Of a stretch of 64,000 nucleotides of DNA, positions 32,822 to 45,116 are shown piece by piece. Position 1 is the first letter of the stretch, and every line of letters begins with the position of its first letter. The translations under genes were made by a program, and so were the position numbers. A model generated the notes under the pieces. The model was given only the letters and a program-made list of their open reading frames with translations. It was not told where the DNA came from and did not search any database. Source of the DNA: Fulvia fulva (taxonomy: Eukaryota > Ascomycota > Dothideomycetes > Mycosphaerellales > Mycosphaerellaceae); contig NC_063019.1 of NCBI RefSeq assembly GCF_020509005.1, positions 3,348,001 to 3,412,000 on the forward strand, in the 5' to 3' direction.

Positions 32822-33751
32822 GACCTGATCAAAGAGAGTAAATGAGGCAATCTCGGCGAGCGGATGATACTGGGGGAGAGACAATGGGTGGGTATGTGTG
32901 TCTGATGAATCAGAGAGGTACCATGTACGTACAGGAGCATACGGCTCCTCATAAGTTACTACTAGCAAAGGAGACCGGATGCGGTGAGGTATGTAGAGCC
33001 CATTGTCCAACAGTGTCGGTGTGTACTTTGGCGTGGAGCTTAGTAGCAGCGCGCGCAGAGGCAAAGGGTTGGTTGGGGGTATGAATGACATGCCACTCCG
33101 CAAGGAGATGTTTTGTTCTGGTGCTGTATCGTCCCGAAGGTGTGACAGACCAAACGCATGTTCGTTAGCCAGCTGTCACTCACCAATCGATCCTCAGCAA
33201 TATACAACTAAACATCTCCTTCAGCACTTCACGTTCATGAAATCACCATATCTACAATACGTCTCAGAAAATAATTGGGATATCAAAACTACACACACAG
33301 CACACAACGCGTTGCCTCAAGGCGCAACACACAAAACTTGTGCACCCGCACCTGCACCCTGTTTGTGACCAGATGCATGCATAAGGCATAACTGTACCAA
33401 TGCAAACCCAACAGTAGCAGAACTTGTCCACTGTCGTGTGAAAGTGTTCCTCCACCTCCGCCCGTCCTTTCCCTTCCATCATCTTGCGATACCAGTATCA
33501 GTCGTAGCAGATATCCTCTTTTCTTTTGTCGTTCCCTTGTACTTTTGGCCGTAACAACTTCGCTCTTGATCTTGAGTTATCTCTTGCCGCCATCCGTCCG
33601 TCCATTGCGGTTTCCGCTCTAGGAAAGCACCGTCTCGAAATACCCAATGCAAGTCTCTCCTCCCGATCGTCCCACCGTGTCGATGAAAGTCGCGCGGCGA
33701 ATGATTGGTGTTTCAAAAGCGCAGACTGATGTCGTTGGTGGCGCGCTCTTT
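32822..33751. other. Intergenic region between convergent GMF and Ras genes
   Basis: This must contain both 3' untranslated regions. Short ORFs show no conserved features, and I see no other element. Confidence 0.5.
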
Positions 33752-34705
33752 TTACATTATCGTGCACTTTGCACAGCAGCCAGCGTCCTGTTCCTGGTCT
33801 TGGAAACCCATCTCATCCTTTGGCTTACTGCCGCTGCCTCCACCACCGGGGTATCCCGACATGTCCTTGTTGTATTTCCGAATCTCGCGTACGATGTCGT
33901 AGAAAGCGTTGTCAACGTTAATGCGCGATTTGGCCGACGTCTCGATGAATTTGCAGCCAAATTGCCGCGCGAGATTCCGACCCTCTGTTAAGTATCATTA
34001 GCCTTTGTGCTCAATGCGCCCAGTGCGTGGCGGAGGGTGAGGTGATGCGAGACGAAGCGTGTCTGACAATGCGCGTGCCAGCCACGTGGCGACCATAGCA
34101 CACCCTCACCACCCGCGCACGCGTAACGTGTGTGTAGAGTTTCGACCCACCTTCTGTGCTCACTTGTCGCTCGCTCTCCAGATCGCACTTGTTCCCCACA
34201 ACGATAATGGGGAAGTAGTCCTTGTCCTTGACTCTGAGTATTTGTTGCTGGAATGTCATGATCTCCTCGAAACTCTGTCTTGAAGTAATACTGTAGACCA
34301 AGAGGAAACCTTCGCCTGTTCGCATGTATTGCTCGCGCATTGCGCTGTACTCTTCCTGGCCGGCCGTATCGAGGACGTCTAGTAATGCGACTTCGTCGTC
34401 GATCACGCACTGCTTGCGGTATGAATCTGTGATGGAGCGCGTCAGTTGCCATTGGTTGGTAATATGAGCTTCCTGCCGTGTAGCGTGTGTTGGAAGTAGC
34501 AATGGACGACGTACCTTCGATCGTTGGGTCGTATTCGTCGACGAAATGGCTTTGGATGAGTTGTATGGTCAAACAACTCTTTCCCACACCACCGCCGCCT
34601 ACGACGACCAGCTTGTATTCCCGCAGAAACTGATGAGGTCGCCATGTTAGCTTGGCGCTCTGCCAATGGGTTGCGTATAGCAGGGCAGCTCACTTTGGAA
34701 GCCAT
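33752..34705 (-). CDS. RAS1: Ras GTPase (Ras1/RasA type)
   Basis: A membrane-anchored signalling GTPase controlling polarity, growth and cAMP/MAPK pathways. Four exons (34705-34694, 34629-34515, 34426-34151, 33984-33752) give 211 residues. Exon 1 codes only MASK. The P-loop is GGGGVGKS, the effector region YDPTIEDSYRKQ (split by an intron), switch [18 protein letters not shown], the guanine motif GNKCDLE and the ETSAKSR loop. The end reads GCCAKCTIM: a CAAX box for farnesylation, with upstream cysteines available for palmitoylation. All catalytic residues are standard (Gly at the position-12 equivalent, Gln at 61), so it is an ordinary wild-type Ras. The long CT/GA-rich upstream region fits a long 5' leader. 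Confidence 0.95.
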
Positions 34706-37399
34706 TGCGGAGCTGGCTATGTATGTTTGGGGTGTAAAGTCGGTCGATGTCTAGTCTAGTACCGTACACTCGGCAGGGTTCGGTCGGCAGATGGCGATGC
34801 TTTCGGCGCTTCGACTCGGAGGGTGCTTCGATTCGAGGTGCTGCGACGTAAAGGGATGGGCGAGTGTGTGGGTGGGTGGGTGTGCGGTGCAGATGGCGAT
34901 GCAGTGGTGAAATGTAAATGGCTGAGGGCAGCGCAGAAGCTGCGTCGGCGGTGAGAGGCAAGGGAGAGTGATGGGTGGAGGGTGCGCTGCTAGTGTCGTT
35001 GCGCTTTGGCCGTGCAGAATCGCGGTCTCGGCTGATGAGGAGATGAGCCTGTCGATCACGTCCGCCGAACAATTGAACAAAGCGCGTGTCCGTGTGCTGT
35101 GTGCGTGCTGGGTGCGTGCTGTATCGTGTCTGTATCGTGGCGTGGGATGGAGGTGCAGCACGAGGAAGCAGCGTGGTGGTTCAATGTCAACGGGGGGTGC
35201 GATGCTGCCGGCTGGATCTGATCTGGAAAGAGAGGAGGCAGGAAGAAATGTCTGCAGGACACGTTCTGGAAGGCTGCACGAAAGGGTACACACGCGGCAC
35301 AAATCCTCCGAATGGCCACTGCCCAGTACCTACAGCATGCACCGAATGCCCTCTTTGTACTGTTCCCCGCTCGCACAGCAGCGATTGTTACGTGCGGCCT
35401 GCGTGCTTCGATTACACCGCGGTCTTCTCCGCCCCCGTCTCTGCCTCTCGTCGTACACCAGTACCAACGCAGCCAATGTAGGCACGAATCTACACGCCCA
35501 TGGCTATGATAGAGCTAGCGAGTCGGTCGGCCAGCATTCTAGCGTCCTTCTACTCCTATTCGCCATATCAACTTCTCCACTTCGCTTTGCTTACCTTCCA
35601 ATCATCGTCGGCTCTGTGCCCTGAGCGAACGCATTGGTCGACGACAGCTCTTCTTGGTGATGGAAACGTCGAAACAACACGGTATCCAAACACCAGCGCC
35701 GCGTTGTGGAGAGGCATCATACACAGTTCATAACCTGGAAACAAATGGCGGATCTCGCCGCCGAAACAGCCATCCACCGGGATCATCGCCGCACAAAACC
35801 TCCAACCCCTCTCAACATGCTAGTAACAAAAGTCCCTCACTGACTGACAGCATGCCTCCTTCGTATGCATACGACTACTCTCCTCGCCCATATTGATACT
35901 TAAAAAGCTTCCTCCAGACCAACACCTTCTCGGCAAAAATCTCTGACCTCTGCAGCTTCCTCAGCTTCGCTCCTTCCATTCGCGGACAGCTGCACCCCAC
36001 GGCACGCTCCTAGCACGCCTCGTCCACGCTGTCGGTACTCTCACCGAACAGCACGTTGCTGCAGCCGGATGGAAGCTGAGATCTCACGCGTGCGCAACGT
36101 GATACAGATTGGATTGGGCGCGCGCTTCGCTCCGGCCTTGTTTTGCTGAATCGTCAGCACGAGCGCTTGGCTGGGACAGGAAGCATGCCCTTTTCTCCGA
36201 TGTGTCGATCTTGACGCCAGTTGTTGACCGATAGCATAGCCGTGATGATTTGAGGTCGATCTGTTGATACCGTGCGCCGGTGGACTAGAACTACTTTGTA
36301 GTGATATGCTACCAGTACAGTATTGCAAGCCCAGCTCAACGCACCTTCATCATCACTTCAACAACAACAACAACGTCCATCGATACAACATCACCTGACC
36401 AAACCCATATGCGAAGCACGGCACAGCCGCGAAGCCGCGAAGCTATCCCAGCACGTCTCCACCCAATCTGCTAACCCAGCACCAACACTGCAGCTTCGCC
36501 AAAAACGGACGCGGACCTGTCTACATCTTCAGTTCCGTCTCTCTTCACATGTCGTTCAATCCATACTACAAAGTATGCGCCAAGGTACACCACCACATAC
36601 CTCGACCCACGCTACGCTCCTCAGCCACATCTACGCACCCGATCCGGCATGAGAGTGAAGTATGTATTGTGTACATGTACACCATCTCAGGGTACAGCTA
36701 GGGTTGGCCGGGGTGATCTATCTCGCTTCCTGTACGATGTACACCGGCTTCTCTCGATCATGGGAATGCCATGGATTGAGAGTTCCATATCGACAGGTCT
36801 TCCTCGCAGATACAGGCTACCCTTCCATATCTTGTGAGCCACTAAGACAGTAAGCTATTGGCTGCGTTAGTCGCTTACTTTCCTCGCACAGGCTTAACAT
36901 CTTCGTTGCGACGACAACAGTATTTCTAGAAGGCTAAAAGAACGCTCGAGGTCGCAGGTCTCCGTCGCGCTAACTGTGAAAGGCCTCGATCTCTGGATCC
37001 TTACAATTTTGGTTTTCCTATGACAGGGAATAAAGAGGTGTATGTGCATGCAGGCGCACCTGCCGGCATGTATGGTTCATGGCTCCGACTGGAGTTGAGG
37101 GTGTAGCTGTGGAAGGTGTCAGTGGCTGTTGCGAGTTCAGCGGCTGTAGGAACGAAGATGCGCGCCGTGTATTGCAATGCATGAACCAGTCAGTGTGACA
37201 GTTTTGAGAGGTGAGAACAGGTGTATCGTGGAGAGTGCGTGACTTGTGGAAAGACATTATACATTAGATTATCCTGATATCGTGGTGGGTCATGCTCTCA
37301 TCATCGCATCACGTTCCCATCTCTTCCTGCCCAGATGTACACTCCATCCTGAATAGTAGCAGGCGGAATCGCTCATGTTCATCTTCATCATCAGTCACG
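34706..37399. other. Long intergenic region upstream of Ras, no supported gene
   Basis: About 2.7 kb contains many overlapping short ORFs on both strands but no recognisable domain. The first about 600 bp is pyrimidine/purine biased and probably holds the Ras promoter and 5' leader. CAA-rich runs occur near 36360. Possible non-coding transcripts cannot be judged from sequence alone. Confidence 0.5.
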
Positions 37400-38788
37400 T
37401 CACATAGCCATCTCCTCCTGCAAGCGTCGAAGCTGTTCTGCATCATCATCATCATCAAGATCATCATGCATCACATCCGCAAGGGTCTGTACATCTGTAC
37501 GGCTATTCATAGTCTCTGCGAGAGACATCTGCTCAGCAAGCTCATCTTCTTGGGCCGCAGCATTGGCCTCATCCCGTTCAGTATCGAAGCCACAAGACAT
37601 GCGTTCCCGCATATGAGCCAGTTGTTCCTGGAGTGAAGGTCGAACAACTGTGGCTTCCCACTTCAGATCGATGCGTCCATCTGCATGTCTGCGAACGACC
37701 CAAGCTCGAAAGGCGGGTCCGAGGATGAGTTCTTTGAGCCGCGGTAAATATTTAAAGACTTTCTCAGTGACGTGAGCTTGTGCGGCAGTCATGGTCTCTG
37801 TATAGAGAGGCGTAGTCCAAGTCTGCAGTGTCTGTACTCTGACGAGTTTGCTGGCGTCTGTCATCTGCAGCCTTTCGAGGTGCTGGAACTTTCGCAAGAC
37901 GGATAGTCGGTCATCCAAGTTGGAAGTGCAATTGCCGGATAGCATGCCTATGCTGCGGATCCTAGGTAGTGCTGCGAGCACTTCGTGTAGTGTGTCGCTG
38001 TGCCACGGGGAGTGCAGTGCAAAGTGCTGAAGATTGTCAATGCTAGCGACAGCCTCAATCAGACGTGTAGTAGGAGATTTCTTGTCGCGGGACACCACAA
38101 CCCAGTCATTCGTGCTGAGTGCCTGGAGATCCGGACATTTGGGGATAAGCCAGTCCATATTCGGAGACAAGATCAATTCTGTTATGCCCTCGAGCCTTAC
38201 GTGGACGTCTTCTACAACCGCTTGAAGTGCGAGGGCACTCGATTCGGTGGCCGTGATATCAAGGACTCGCACATGCTCAAGACTTGACACAGTTTCTAGG
38301 AGCTCCCTCATGAGGATCCAGTGATGCTTAGACATATCTGTAGCGCCCTCCAGCCATAGATCAATTTTGAGCGATTTGGTATAGCACCGTACACCGTCCG
38401 GGCTCCTGATCGCTCGTAGTGCTTGTGAGAGCTTCGATGCACTCCAGCTAGGACCAAGATGAAGCCTTCTCAGGATACGCGCTTCTGCCAAGCCACGAAG
38501 TCGTTTGCTGACAGTAGAGAATCGGACGACATCGCTGAGTTTGTGGGTTAGGAAGCCTGCCTGGAATGCGTTCTCCACATCAAACTGCTCTAGATGGTCG
38601 AGCACGATCAGGAGGACGTCGTCCAGCAGGCAGTCCAGCGAAGGGCGATTCTCAGCGCTAATCTGGGCGTTGGTGTGTTGGGTCCATAAGCTGCGGTATA
38701 GCTGCGAGAGGGATTCAGAGAATGTGAAGAGTCGAGTAAGGGATTCCATCGTTTGATGTTCTGGAACTTGTGGGTGATCAGTGTTCAT
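37400..38788 (-). CDS. Hypothetical F-box/LRR-like protein
   Basis: An intronless 462-residue protein. After a short N-terminus, residues about 50-100 read SLDCLLDDVLLIVLDHLEQFDVE, the LPxxxLxxIxxxL pattern of an F-box-like helix bundle, then SKRLRGLAEARILRRLHLGP. The middle has irregular leucine-rich repeats (HVRVLDITAT, GITELILSPNM, LQALSTNDW, LERLQMTDASKL, LKELILGPAF). The C-terminus is acidic (DDLDDDDDAEQL) and Met/Glu-rich. Such proteins may serve as SCF ubiquitin-ligase substrate adaptors, but fungal families of this type are large and mostly uncharacterised. Start at the first Met (MNTDHPQ); a second Met lies 13 residues later. Confidence 0.7.
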   Translation of the reverse strand: MNTDHPQVPEHQTMESLTRLFTFSESLSQLYRSLWTQHTNAQISAENRPSLDCLLDDVLLIVLDHLEQFDVENAFQAGFLTHKLSDVVRFSTVSKRLRGLAEARILRRLHLGPSWSASKLSQALRAIRSPDGVRCYTKSLKIDLWLEGATDMSKHHWILMRELLETVSSLEHVRVLDITATESSALALQAVVEDVHVRLEGITELILSPNMDWLIPKCPDLQALSTNDWVVVSRDKKSPTTRLIEAVASIDNLQHFALHSPWHSDTLHEVLAALPRIRSIGMLSGNCTSNLDDRLSVLRKFQHLERLQMTDASKLVRVQTLQTWTTPLYTETMTAAQAHVTEKVFKYLPRLKELILGPAFRAWVVRRHADGRIDLKWEATVVRPSLQEQLAHMRERMSCGFDTERDEANAAAQEDELAEQMSLAETMNSRTDVQTLADVMHDDLDDDDDAEQLRRLQEEMAM

Positions 38789-39147
38789 GGGGGCGAGTAG
38801 TTACGAGTTGAAGAAAGTGGATGCCTCAGCAGCTGAATAGGCAGCATCTTTGCAAGCTGATTAGCTGTCAACTTGATGCCAGCCGCCGTGCCTCGCGCAC
38901 GCTCATCAGATGACCGATGGGAGTGACTTTCGCGATGATGGCGTCTTCGCAAGGACGTCGTGACTATCGATGATGGTATGGGCAGTATGATAACGTACAG
39001 AAGTGAAATGTTGTTGGAGAATGAAGATGCTCTCGGAACCTCGGGCCGTGTCCCGCACTAAAACATCGATTCCTTGATTGAGCGCAACGACCGACGAGCG
39101 CTAGCCACACCGTAGCGACGTGTGAGCTTGCGAACACTCGAGCGTAG

Positions 39148-39432
39148 GTAGTGGCGTTAGCGAGGAGGAAGTGGAGCTCTATATCAGCCTTAGGAATTCC
39201 TTGGCGCCCTTTTGATTCGCTAAAATCAAGTTGCTGGAATCTAACTAATTGAAGTCACGTATGTGCCTTCCATAAAGGCAGATACCTCGGGCAGCTATCA
39301 CAACGCGCCGTAGGCACTGCTATAAGGGTTAGAAAACTGTGCTTACGTCAAGCAGATTGCAACATATAGGAGTTAAGCCCCGTAATATTAGCTAGGCCGG
39401 TGAGAGAGCTCCACTCCGTCGTTACGCTCACA
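39148..39432. repeat. Candidate MITE or solo inverted-repeat element
   Basis: An exact 11-bp inverted pair (AGTGGAGCTCT at 39170-39180; AGAGCTCCACT at 39405-39415) extends outward as an imperfect match (GTGGCGTTAGCG against the reverse complement GTGAGCGTAACG). The about 225 bp between is AT-rich and non-coding. There is no RIP signature. No target-site duplication was found, so this is only a candidate. Confidence 0.35.
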
Positions 39433-39897
39433 CTTGTGGGTCTCACAGGCCCATACAGCACATTTTACATCACCGACCATGTACGTGACAGCCACGTAAT
39501 CGCTACGCTGAGCACTGGAGAGCGGATTGCATCCGCCTTTCATCGAGCTTACCGGCATCATTTACCGGCATCAGGGAAAGCATGGCTACGTCGAGTCTGC
39601 ACAAAAGCTTGGTAGGCGGAAGACCTTGGCTACGATGTCTGAGTCCATTGTCATGGCCCGTACTACACCCTTGTTACTACGCGGAATTAACCCATCTCCA
39701 GTCGCTGGAGTGGACGGCACTACCACAACACACTATCTGCCTGCACGCTTCACGGCCACAAGTGCTCCTGGGCTTCCACGTTTCGATGTGAGAACCCGGT
39801 CAAGAGCCAACGATAGAGCACCTCTATCCGCACCGGCTCTTCAGATGGCGCGGGAAATCAAGTCACGGGAGATGGACCCCTTTCAAAGGCCTCCGGG

Positions 39898-40776
39898 ATG
39901 CTCCAGCAAGGCGAAGTCAATGCAGACATCATTCGTGTTTGTCTCTTAGGTGCGATCGATCTAATGCCTACCAAGGGATCGCGCAAGGAGCGCAAAGAGT
40001 GGCTGCGAACTTTACGACCTCCTTTCGCTGCCACTATATTGTAGTATGTCTGGGCTCACAATGACACCTGGCTCTCGTTGGGGGGAGACGAGGCGGCTAT
40101 GTCCGCTCTCTGTTACTTTGCCATCGCGGAAGACCTCGAGGATTTCATTCTCAAGTGGATGACAGTAGAAATCGACGCCAGTTCCGCTGCTTCGAATGAG
40201 CGGCAACCGCACCAATGGCGGGGTGCTCTGCTTCGCGAACTCATGATAGCTCAAGCCTTCCACGCGGGGGGCCGCAGCTTGGACATTGCTCTGAACACCC
40301 TTTTCCGTGCTAGTGATCTTAGGGAGCAGAGCAGCTCATCCTCGTCTGCCCGGCACTTAAGCTTGTTCCCAGCAGTCGTGCAATTGAGCAACCTGTTGAA
40401 GACTGGCAATTGGTTTCGCACAGACCCACGGCTGTTCGAGCGCCTGCAGTCAATGAATATCTCAGAGATGGAAAAGAGAAAGGAACAGAAAGGACTAGAT
40501 GCTGCATGGTCTATCGCCAGTCTGGCGCTTTATCACCCCAAGCAGCCAGATGCAAAGCTTGCTGTCAAGTATCTGCAAGAGCGGGAGCGACAACGCGGGT
40601 CAGCGCCATCTGCGAAGCTCGCCAGAAATGCGTACAAGACGTTCTTGTTACGGACCAGAGCAGTGGCTGCCACAAATAACGAGCACGAAAACGCTGCCTG
40701 GGTGATTCAGGAGTACGAGCGACTATTTGGAGAAAGTATTCCGCCTCGCAATCGCCTCGCAATCGCCGTAAGATAA
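39898..40776 (+). pseudogene. Hypothetical protein, reading frame interrupted by TAG at 40042
   Basis: A frame from the Met at 39898 (MLQQGEVNADIIRVCLLGAI) runs to 40776 and shows coherent helix-rich sequence (LPAVVQLSNLL-type FPAVVQLSNLLKTGNW, AWSIASLALYHPKQPDAKLAV, AAWVIQEYERLFGES). It suggests an alpha-solenoid or Sel1/PPR-like helical protein, but I do not recognise the family. Codon 40042-40044 is TAG within FAATIL-stop-YVWAHND, where Gln (CAG) or Trp would fit. An intron ending at this TAG is possible, but no good donor was seen. Another in-frame TAG lies upstream at 39814. Further open coding-like sequence (AHADTDEV-like, then DFTDPSVDISREPYK) appears in another frame at about 40805-40950, so the gene is probably degraded or has missed introns. 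Confidence 0.4.
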
Positions 40777-42351
40777 GACGCTGGAACTCAGACGAGACTA
40801 ACCTCACGCCGCCGATACCGATGAGGTTCTTGCGACACGAGACTTTACGGATCCGTCGGTAGACATATCTAGAGAACCCTACAAGCTGACCGTGGAGGCT
40901 CAGCCGGTATTGAAGATTCGCGGAGAAAGAGATCGAGCATCGCAGCAGAATTGATCGGTCAAGTCAGCCTGTTCAGGAGGTAGTGATAGCTGTCTCACCA
41001 ATCAAAGACCGGACGGCGGTCTGTCAAAGACCCTGAGAGGAGCATCGCAACTCATTGAATCGTTGAAACCATTACTGACCACACAGCAAAGCTCTCGTGC
41101 GGTTGTCACGGCGGCAAACCCTGATGTACACTCCCTTGCTTGCCTGGGAGGAGAAGGTGCTCGGTCTGCGCGAGCTCTCAACGCCAATAGTGTCATCCTG
41201 TAACGCGAATTCACTCTGAACCATGCCATACCAACTCAGGCCGTTGGTTGAGACAGATACCATTCTCTGCTCTCGATCCAGCAGCGAAGGATGCAACGAG
41301 GCTACGACATGCTTCTCGGCGATTCCATAGCTGCGCACAGCAAGATGCTGGACGATGATTTGTGTAATCCGTTCCTCATTACTACGATACAGCGCTTGAC
41401 CTCGAAAAGATCATGTGGAATCAAACATCATCCGGTACTGCTCGCGCTTCGAGAGACAGCCTAGATCTCCAAGACCGATGCCTGAGAGAGCAAGGCGAGT
41501 ACTCATTCATTGAGAGGCAATCGTGCGTCTTCGTCCACGTTGCACCAGCCCAGACCGTCGGCCTGGTTGATGCATGATCATAGTCTTCGCTATCAAGTAT
41601 ATCGCAAAGCCCAACACTCCAGCGCGGACACGCACCGAGAAACGAGAAGCTCAGTGCCGTCGAGCCGAACACCAAGACCGTGCTTGCTATAAACAAGGAG
41701 CACGCAAGCTGAAATCTTGAGATCTGGCCCTATTGCTTCGAGATCTTGACAAGACGAGACCTTGTTCGTGCCCGGCTCAAGCCGTGGATTGCGGAGATAT
41801 TGCTCATATGCACGACTCTGACGCCAGAATGCTGGCTACCAAGGTTTGGAGTGCGGTCTGTCAGAGATGCTTCCGACCCTGCCGGGCAGCACAACCTGGT
41901 CGTCGATCCGATGGATGGACACAACCACAGTAGATCCTTCGAGCCTTGCGAGCCCTCGACTATGGCCTATTTGTAGATATGCGCCTGGGCTTTCGTACTT
42001 ACAGGCTTTCCAACAAAGAATCATTGCTCTGTCAGAGAATAGTGTGCTGTTGGTCACCTCTCAGAAGCACAAACGCTATACGACTGGAGCCTGACTCGCG
42101 CGGACAGCACATACCTCACAGCAGGGTTGTATGCGGTGAGAATCGATCAACTCTCAGGGGTGACCACCTGTATCTTGAAGCAGGCCAAAACAACTTTCAT
42201 GGCGCATACTCAACTGTTGCAAGATGTGGCATCTTCCCAGCACAGTCGGCCTTGGCCGCCACGTCCCATATATATGAAAGCCGCGCAGAAATAACGATGG
42301 CGCAATACAGAGTGTCCAATACGAAACCATTGGCTCCCTAAGATTCTCGCC
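40777..42351. other. Region with scattered short ORFs, no supported gene
   Basis: Coding-like fragments occur on both strands. One is a plus-strand stretch at 40805-40955. Another is a minus-strand hydrophobic stretch near 41690-41600 (SLFIASTVLVFGSTALSFSFLG) that could be a membrane segment. None assembles into a gene by eye. It could be decayed genes or an undetected multi-exon gene. Confidence 0.35.
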
Positions 42352-44027
42352 ATGGCTACCAGCATAGATCTGGAGAAGCAAAAGACGCATAATCAGCATA
42401 TCGAGAAGCTTCCCCAACTCGAACGGGTGGACAATCTCTCACAGGATAGCGAAAAGCCCGTCTCCACAGATTACGCTGGCGCACATGCGAAGACAGATCC
42501 CGAGGAGATCAAATTGGTGCGCAAGCTGGACACATGGATCACGCCGACGCTGTTCTCGATGTTCTTTTTGAACTATCTGGTATGTTTGAGTCCTTCGTCT
42601 TGCGACGGCAGATGCTGATTCATTCTCATTTGCAGGACCGCAATGCTATCGCTCTGGCACCACTAGATGGCATCAAAGATGAACTCAATCTCACTGGTAG
42701 TGAGTTCCAGACCTGCGTCTCGATCCTCAACGTTGGCTATCTGCTTGGCCAAGTACCCAGCAACATGATCATTACGCGGGTGAGACCTTCACTCTATGTG
42801 CCAGGCTGCATGGCTGCGTGGGCTGTGGTCAGTACGCTCACCTGCGTTGCAAACGACTTCAAAGGCTTGGTGCTCTGCAGATTCTTCCTCGGCATCACGG
42901 AGGCTCCCTTCATACCAGCGGCAATGTATCTCCTCTCGGTCTTCTACACTCGCAAAGAGCTGGCGATGAGAGTATCGCTGCTCTTGTGTGGTAGTGTGCT
43001 GTCTACAGCCTTTGCCGGTCTCATTGCACTCGGTATATTTGAGTTGGGAGGCCAGTCTGGGCTCACGGGCTGGCGTTGGTATGTTTGACCTCTTCACTTC
43101 TCGATAATAGACGTGCTCACACAACGTAGGATGTTCCTGATCCAGGGAGTGATCACTTTTGCGGTAGCAGTAGGCTCTGCTTTCACTCTGCCAGACGAGC
43201 CATTAACGACGAAATGGCTCACTCCAGAACAACGCACCCTTGCCCACAACAGGATCCTCGACGACACGGTCGAAGCACAAGCCAGCACTAGCAGCTGGCA
43301 AGGTCTGAAAGATGCCGCCAAAGACTCAAGACTATGGATCTTCACCCTCGCGTTGCATGCAGAACGTGTCACGTTGAGCTTCAAGGTAGGCGGACTGATC
43401 CTCCGTGGCTGGAATACCATGATTGACAACGATTAGAACTTCCTACCGCAAGTCATCGAGACCCTAGGCTTCGACCGTGCCATAACCCTAGCACTCATCT
43501 GCCCACCATACCTCGTCGCAGTCTTCGTAATGGTCGGCTGGTCCTGGAGCTCCGGGCATTTCAACGAGCGGACCTGGCACATCTTCATCGGCAAGTCCGT
43601 CGCAGCCATCGGGTTTATAATCGCAGCTGCGACCATGAACCTGGGAGCTCGATACTTTGCCATCATACTCTTTGTAGGGTCTATCAATGCCGTCGATGGC
43701 ATCCTCTTCGGCTGGGTAAGTTGCACGGTTCATACTGCTAGCAATGCGCATGACGCTGAATTTTGATAGATCGCCGTGACTTGCGGCCAGACGAAGGAGA
43801 AGAAAGCATCAGCGCTTGCTCTGTCAAACGCTATTGCCACTGCCGCCATGATTTGGAGCCCGTACTTGTACACTGACAAGCCCCAATACGTGAAGCCGAT
43901 GGTGACGAATGCATGTCTTTCAGTGTTTGTGGCGGCTTGTGCTCTGCTACTGAAGTGGATGCTCAAACGAGCGAACAAGAAGTTGAAGGAGCAGAATGCT
44001 GAGGCTTATTTGTTTTACGCTTACTAG
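42352..44027 (+). CDS. MFS transporter, anion:cation symporter family (Dal5/Tna1-like)
   Basis: A proton-coupled uptake carrier for organic anions such as allantoate, nicotinate or similar acids; the exact substrate is unknown. Five exons (42352-42579, 42636-43078, 43130-43385, 43437-43715, 43770-44027) give 487 residues with twelve predicted membrane segments. All introns are 50-60 nt with GT-AG borders, and an apparent internal TAG at 43434 is an intron acceptor. Family marks are KLVRKLDTWITPTLFSMFFLNYLDRNAI, with the conserved DRxAI at the first junction, then GYLLGQVPSN and RFFLGITEAPFIPAAMYLLS. The C-terminus KKLKEQNAEAYLFYAY is basic and cytosolic. It looks intact. Confidence 0.88.
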
Positions 44028-45116
44028 ATCCTGCACTGCTGTGACCAGACACTGTTTACGAATTATGATCATGTCCACCACCAACACGGGACATTTCTGA
44101 CGGCGGTGGCTTTCACATCTTCACATGCCGCTTCGCCACCACAAGCCTCATACCCCGGCGGAGGTTCTCCTGCTGCGTACCGAATCCACCAGTCCGCCGT
44201 CGAAAACCCTTTCGCCCACTTCGAATTCTCTGAGGCATGGTGGGCAGTACGGCCCTAGGGGCATGGATATTTTACGAGGAGTTTTTGTCGGCCGGCTGCT
44301 GAGGTGGGCCAGTGGCTTGGGAGTCTGGAATGTTGGTGAATGATATAACGATGCTTGTTGGAGGCGCTGGGTAGCTGTGATACAGTAAATATGTCGCAGC
44401 TGGGCTGATGGAAGATTTATTCGGTGGTCGGGTGGCTAGTGTCGGTGCCGGGTAATCGTGCTGCGCTAAAGAAAAAACACCCATGCAGCGTGTCAGAGAC
44501 GATGAGTAACGCGGCGAAGTAGTCAGTAGCGACGTTCGCAAGGGTCAGAGCATTCTTTTTCATCCCCTGGAAGACGAAATGTAAGTGATCGTCGATGATA
44601 ACATACATAGTTATTGCTAACCGACTGTCCCTCCATCCATCCGTGACATCGCCTCAGCAGCTGATTGATGGTGGTATAGCGCACAAGCAATATGTGCGCG
44701 CGAGAGGCGAGGCAAAAGGGGTATTACAAACACACAAAACACAACAAAGCAGCAAAACCTGCCCACCGATGGCAAACCAATCTTCCCTCCTTTTCGCTTT
44801 CTTCTCACATAGCGCCTATAATAATCCCAATTTCAATCCGCATTTCTGTCATGCCGTGCCTCGTGTCTGTTCCGCTCCGCTCGCTTCCCCAAAAACGCCT
44901 GGTAGGTATGATAAGGACAAAGTATCGTATCGTTGCTGTACGTAATGTGCCCGCGTCACGAAGTCGAGTCGTGTACAGCGATGAAGTATCATCGGAGAGA
45001 AGCGCGGCTGGTCGTTGGTATTCAGTGTAGTGTTACATCACAACCACTCCAGACATGCTTTGGTGGTGTGAGTGTCGAGGGATTCGTGCGAGCAGATGAC
45101 GGGCGGTGTGCTTCTC
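44028..45116. other. Intergenic region between convergent MFS and kinesin genes
   Basis: About 1.1 kb holds the 3' ends of both genes. Short ORFs show no conserved features. An A/C-rich run lies near 44720-44760. Confidence 0.5.

Noticed and set aside
34968..35624. 218-residue ORF upstream of Ras
   Set aside because: It lies in the Ras 5' region, is Cys/Ser/Arg-rich like random translation of biased DNA, and is overlapped by equally long opposite-strand ORFs.
43386..43436. In-frame TAG in the Dal5-like MFS gene near 43434
   Set aside because: A GTAGGC donor at 43386 and ATTAG acceptor give a normal 51-nt intron that restores the family sequence.
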